Source: Hippophae tibetana
Taxonomy: Eukaryota > Streptophyta > Magnoliopsida > Rosales > Elaeagnaceae
DNA: 64,000 nt
NCBI GenBank assembly: GCA_037013495.1
Contig: CM072801.1
Span: forward strand, 84,491,816 to 84,555,815
Direction: 5' to 3'
The position numbers and the translations under genes were made by a program. This document shows, piece after piece, positions 59,194-64,000 of this stretch (its first letter is position 1; each line of letters starts with the position of its first letter). The notes under the pieces are model-generated. The model ran no database searches and was not told the origin of the DNA. It worked only from the letters and a program-made list of their open reading frames with translations.

Positions 59194-61922
59194 CTAGATG
59201 GACTGAGATTGCTCTTCAACCATTGGCTTATTGTCATTGTCGAGCTGCATTTCACTTAGTTCAGCATCAGGAACAGAAGATTGAGCTTCATTTATTGTAT
59301 TTGAAATGTGGATGTTCTCTTCATTTTCTGGATTGAACACGATGGTTTGTTTGTTTGAGTTGAAAGGGCTTTTTTCATTGGTTATATTATTGGTGTTGTT
59401 TTCCTCCTCTTTTGCCTTACATGGAACAGTTTTGCACTCATTTTCTGTACTGAGTGAAGAAAAATTCTGAGATCGCAGTATAGGAAGAGAGTTTCGTTGT
59501 GGCTTCTTTGGATGCATGCTAGGTCCTTTAGAAGGACTTTGGGAAGTTTCCTCATCCAGACTTGGCCGAGAACAATAAGTAGGATCACTATTTCCTTGAG
59601 GTTCTTGAGGTAAGCTCTTTCTCCTACCGAGCTTAGGAGATTTAGCTTTGGTTGGTGGTATCTACATTAAATCAACAACAAAGGATTATGGGAACCAAAC
59701 TTTGTGAGTCATGTGCAACAACTGAAACAAAATATAAATTTCTAACAATTCAGTCAAGACCCTGACAAATGCAGTTAATAGTTCAAAGATTGCTTAGAGC
59801 GACCATTTAGAAAAATTGTTCTATGATCTTTTGGTTATAGGGACCCGTGACACAGCTAAGGATTAAGGGAACCAAACTTTGTGAGTGTAATGTGCATCAA
59901 CTGACACAAAATATAAATTTCTAACAATTCAGTCAAGAACATGAAGAATCCAGTTAATATATGTTCAAAGATAGCTTAGAGCAACCATTGAACATTTGTT
60001 CTTTGATCATTGGGTTATAGGGACCCGTTACACAGCATACACATAGTGGAAGGATAAGTCTAGTTTACTATTAGAATTAAAAGTACAAGCATATCTTATC
60101 ATGTGCTCGATAATCACAAAAAAGCCAAGATTGACAGTTTTCTATTGACAACATGCTCCAAACAGTTTACCAATAGAAAAAAAAAGCTGACAACATCAAT
60201 AACAGAAGCAATGTCATTAATATTCAATGGTGCCAAATATTAAATGTTATATAAAGTAATTGTTAGTTGGTTACACTTTACATGATGGGATCAACATTAA
60301 TTATATATTTCGTTAGAGAAATCCAAATAACTTGAACTTACCTTCTTTAACTCAACCTTTGGAGGCTGGGGTTCCATGTAAAAGCTTGGCATCGGAGTTG
60401 CCTTGAAATTCAGGCTTTTCCTAAGCATCTTAACCTCAGCTTCTTGAGTTTCCTGTTAGGGAATAGCACCAATATTAATAATAATATTTCGAAATCTACC
60501 ATTTACATGTTTGATGACTCAGAATTAAGGATAGGTCACCTTGGTCTTGGCTTGCATGTTATTCTTCTCTACTTCCAAAGCATGAATCTTCTCCTCAAGT
60601 TTAGAATAGAACTGCTAAACACCAAATAAACATTCTGTACATGAAGATGAATAAATAATAAGGCTATACGTTAGAGATTGCAAGTAAGAGAATCAACCTC
60701 TTTCCTTTTCTCGGCTCGTTCATTACACCTAAAACTGAAGCCATAATTTGGAAGTGTGCCGATCCGGAGATGTTTGCTCTCCCCTTCTGTGGCACTTCAT
60801 TAACAGTTAAGAATAAACTGGCAAATTAAAAATAAAAAATACTACCATGTATATGTAGGAGGGCAAGTACAAGCCATATCATCAAAGTAACATAATAAGT
60901 TTGAAAACGAAAAAGGATACGAAGAAGATTGGCTCTCGTCTTCAATGTTACAAACAGGGTCTTTTTTCGAAGCTTTCAGCTTTGTTTTCTCCCTGTAATA
61001 AGGCAAACATAGGTTAAAATAGGATAGCAAGCACATGGAGATTATGACTAAAAAGGGTAAAAACATGCATGCTTTCTGAAATATGGAATGTTGTTTAAAA
61101 GGTAGACATTATGCAAAGATGAGACAGCCGAAACTAAGCAAAAGAGCATGCAATACTAACACTAGGCCTTCAGAAGATGCTGCATCAGACTTCCCAGTTT
61201 GCTGCTGCTAAAAATATAACAAAAGAAAAAAACAGGTACCAAAAATGTGCCAAGTGAAAAAGAAAATGAGATGAAACAAACAAATGTGAGATGCAAAAAG
61301 ACATCAAAGTAACAATAATTGTCAGTGATTAACTGAACCTTTCTTTCATTAAATGATCTATTTTTAGCTGGCTGTCTTGGACGTGAGTTTGAAGCAATGG
61401 AACCATTTGTGAGCTTAGCTGTTTCCTCTGCATCATTACAATATTTTTTCTTTGTCACTGAACTAGTAAAGACACTTTTGGGGCTTTGGAATTTCTCATT
61501 CTTGCTCTTGCCCTGACCCTTTTGAGATATGGGTTGCTTTGAATGATCAGAACTTTGCCCCCCTTCCTGCACCATAGAACCAGGGGTGACAATGCAACTA
61601 AATAAACCATAACACCAACCAGGTTTATTTTAAATATAGCAACACCTACCTTTGTGATCGTCAAACCATTTTGCTCAACATGGGTGATTGATTCATCATT
61701 CATGTCCCCATTAGAAGAGCCATTCATCATACTCTCATCGGACTTAACAAATACACTTACACAGCCATTTGACTCAGCAGCCTCAGTACTTTCACTGCCA
61801 TCCACAATCACATTGTCGGAAACAACAGTGTCCTCCCTAGGGATGTGAGGCTGCAGGTAATCAACATTATGATTGAAGCCATCTGTCCCATCAATGGTTA
61901 CAGCATTGTCTGATTCCATCAT
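59194..61922 (-). CDS. WDL5: WVD2-like (WDL) TPX2-domain microtubule-associated protein, spliced
   Basis: Eight coding exons with GT-AG introns: 61922-61650, 61566-61339, 61207-61161, 60992-60921, 60794-60698, 60611-60540, 60452-60342, 59661-59194. They give one unbroken frame of 455 codons. The start is [12 protein letters not shown] (the second ATG at 61919 is equally possible). The TPX2 domain spans exons 5-7, about residues 225-295: [35 protein letters not shown] (the KLEEK core) and [40 protein letters not shown] and [12 protein letters not shown] follow, then an acidic Ser/Asn-rich tail ending QSI. Such proteins bind and stabilise cortical microtubules and affect cell elongation and organ twisting. 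Exon boundaries fall at residues typical for the family. WDL5 is the closest remembered member; WDL4/WDL6-type paralogues cannot be excluded by eye. The gene appears intact. Confidence 0.9.
59683..60036. repeat. Tandem duplication (2 x 177 bases) in the last WDL intron
   Basis: Copies 59683-59859 and 59860-60036 share ggatta.gggaaccaaacttt, ataaatttctaacaattcag, and the end ttatagggacccgt.acacagc, with scattered differences and a few small gaps. Both lie inside the intron between exons ending 60342 and starting 59661. Confidence 0.85.
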
Positions 61923-61932
61923 ACACAGGAAA

Positions 61933-62740
61933 CTGCACAATGAACATGCGCAAAAGAATACCACAATGAATCATAATCTTAAATCCTAAAAGGAAACAAC
62001 AATTTCTTTTTCGTAAATGTTTTTACCTCATTCCTAAGAATCTTAACTGCACCATAATAGAAACATTTTATCTCTTACACGACCCTGTGAGCAAAACTTG
62101 TAATACTCAACGCTCCTTAAGGATACAAAAGCAAGAAGACTAACAAAACAACAATGAAATGTACATCCCTTTTAACATTTTGGCTGCTGACGACTTTAAG
62201 ACACAAATGACAACAAATTTAAGGGGTTAAATGTATCAACAGAAAAGACCAGGTTCAATAGTCTAGAAACTTCCATCACCCTATCATTGGATATTAGAAT
62301 AAAGAAAATTAAGGACCAGGAGGAAAAAAAAAATAATGCAGAGGAACAAATAAATATATAGAACCATTTTTCTCAAGACAACATTCAGCAGCAGAAAAGA
62401 ACATATAAAATGAAACATTTTTAACATCAACCGAAAATCACAAGCACATTTCGAAAGAGAACTTAAAATATACACCATTTCAAATTTGATCTGCTCAATG
62501 AAATATAAGCAACAAATAATAAGTAAAAAAAATCATTTTTTTTGTCAGACAACAATACAACTAAGCCAAAAAACCAAAAGTCGAAAAACTAAGCACTTCG
62601 ATTGAGATAAGAATATCTTCTCTATCAAGAAAAAAGGGAAAAGAAAAGAAAGGAAAAAAAGCGCATTATAAACACATTCTCATTCGATTTTCATTTTTTT
62701 CTTCAGCTCCCAAACAGAGTTCCAATAAATTCCAACTCAC
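61933..62740 (-). other. Probable 5'-UTR intron of the WDL gene
   Basis: A good acceptor (tgttcattgtgcag, minus strand, ending 61933) lies ten bases before the start codon. A donor cgag/gtgagttgg (62741/62740) lies upstream in a short non-coding exon. Length about 808 bases. An extra small exon near 62030 (aatgag/gtaaaa) cannot be ruled out. Confidence 0.6.
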
Positions 62741-63000
62741 CTCGAAATGCGTGCGAAATATCAGAAGTCCATAAGTAATGGACTGAGATAAAATTCACAA
62801 AGGTTACGAAGGATCTGCCAGTGAGATTAAACGGATCGGAAAATCCGAACTCTACCAACAGACAGGATCTATATGTCGAATTGAGAAGAAATCAAAAGGC
62901 AAATATTTTTAGTAAATTAATATTTTCGTGGATGTTTTCCAAATTGAAAGAGCCAAAAAGGCTATGAATGCTGAGCAAACATTATACCACGGGATTTCAA
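62741..63000 (-). other. Probable first, non-coding exon of the WDL gene
   Basis: Moderately GC-richer than the surroundings, ends at the donor at 62741 and has no useful ATG frame. The 5' limit is not defined; CT-rich motifs near 63010-63050 (minus strand: cctccctctcgcttacccg) fit a plant core promoter/5' leader. Confidence 0.5.
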
Positions 63001-63324
63001 ATCCATCTTTGAGGTGCGGGTAAGCGAGAGGGAGGTGTTTAAGATTGATTATGGGGGTATACGGTTATACGAATTTTTAGGGAAATACATACAGTTAAGT
63101 AACCAACGGTAGAGATGAGCATTTTATTCGAAGTACCGAAAAATCATGGTTATATGGGAAAAAAAATTCGAAAACAACCATAAATCAAATAGTCATAGCC
63201 GCATTGGGGTTGATAATTACCCAAAAATAAACATATATAAATGTTATATTTTAAATAAATAAAAAGATGGTTAATTGGTAATAACTACATATCATGGCTT
63301 TCATTATTAGATACACTATCTCTT
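63001..63324. promoter_or_regulatory. Upstream region of the WDL gene
   Basis: About 320 bases between the first exon and the A-family LTR end. AT-rich, no gene. This is all of the gene's own upstream sequence visible before the transposon starts. Confidence 0.4.
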
Positions 63325-64000
63325 TTTGAGAGCATAAAACGTACAAGTACATACGGTTATAAATAATAAAATTTGATAAGTAAGTTATCGTTCTCATGGA
63401 TATTTGTTACTATAGTTTGTCGAGTATTAAAATTATATTTCTCTGATTTTATCCAAAACGATCGTTGATTTGTAAAATGTTTAAAAAAAGAATTTAATAA
63501 CAAAATAAAAAAAATCTAGGATTGTAGTTTTCTACCAAATTAATCCATTCGAATCATATTATTTTCTCTTGATTTATATTTTTATAGTACATTTAATTTA
63601 TCAACGGAAAACATTTAATATTATCCATACATCTCTTCCGAGCTCCGTATAAACACACATCGCTAAATTAATTCACTATATTCTTATGAGAATTAAATTC
63701 ACCAACATTCATTACGTTCAAAGTTTTCCAATAAAAGTTTCTCTCCTTTAATCATACATTTTACCCTAAATACGAGCAATATACACAAAAATGTCTCTTC
63801 CAAGTTTATTTAAGTGCCACTTATAATCAAAAGCATTACGAACAAATAGAATAAACAAATTAAACGTCTTATAAATCTTTCAAAAATAATTAAAATCAAA
63901 GCTTCATAAATTTAGATAAAATGCAACCCTAGAAAAATTAAATTACTTCATAAATTTAAAATTAAAATTACAGCAGTTTAAGGAAAATAAGATGAAGAGC
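63325..64000 (-). repeat. A-family LTR, minus strand (U5-side end; cut by window edge)
   Basis: Clear alignment to the reverse complement of 18000-18640 (3' LTR of element A). Shared blocks include the caaataataa..ttatcgttc run (63360-63395), ctaggattg.agttt, ttctctcttgatttat-like and the aagtttatttaagtgccact block (63802-63821). More diverged from A than A's LTRs are from each other. No PBS follows its end at about 63325, so it may be a solo LTR or a truncated element. Confidence 0.8.

Overview
The window is nuclear DNA of a flowering plant, most likely a eudicot. It is very AT-rich and about 90% of it is nested LTR retrotransposons, mostly Ty3/gypsy of the Athila type. Evidence for this type: primer-binding sites complementary to tRNA-Asp, a protease with a CDLGA-type active site, an FMDD reverse transcriptase, tG-rich polypurine tracts, and long non-coding 3' regions. 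The only clear host gene is a split minus-strand gene at the right end (59194-~63000) encoding a TPX2-domain, WAVE-DAMPENED2-like (WDL) microtubule-associated protein. Species cannot be named from the sequence alone.

Layout. 1-3850: plus-strand element F, with an LTR (491-1835) that has a 3'-end region on its left and a PBS on its right, then a decayed accessory reading frame. 3851-7558: truncated minus-strand element B (5' LTR, PBS, gag, protease). 7559-7599 plus 18664-21694: minus-strand element E. E's gag was split by element A (7600-18658), the best preserved element here: two ~2.02 kb LTRs, PBS, gag-pol with only three visible lesions, a long 3' region and a PPT. 21695-~23100: 3' end and LTR of a G-like plus-strand element (K).

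~23100-54105: one very old plus-strand Athila-type element (H), blown apart by later insertions. These are a solo LTR in its 5' LTR (23405-24993, TSD gctag), a 7.15 kb minus-strand element C with no coding region (26945-34097, TSD gtaat) at its gag/pol join, and a 14.2 kb minus-strand element G (38915-53077, TSD atgta) in its 3' region. G itself carries element J (LTR + gag), a C-type LTR fragment (D1), an unusual C-type LTR insertion with both ends in U3 orientation (44216-46122, TSD cgcac) and a solo B-type LTR. The H 3' LTR starts at 53855 and is cut by a decayed minus-strand Ty1/copia fragment (54105-~57150).

57150-59000 is intergenic. The WDL gene follows (eight coding exons, 455 codons in one consistent frame, a probable 5'-UTR exon). 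The window ends inside a minus-strand LTR of the A family (63325-64000), a few hundred bases upstream of the gene.

Exact TSDs let the insertion order be read: H first, then C, G and the solo LTR in H; then J, D1 and the B-type LTR in G; then the two-U3 LTR inside D1. Independently, A is younger than E. The most unusual objects are the two-U3-ended LTR insertion, and a conserved non-coding module after integrase shared by four element families (a GCGCTT..GGCAACCC motif, an acceptor-like pyrimidine tract and a second PPT-like tract).
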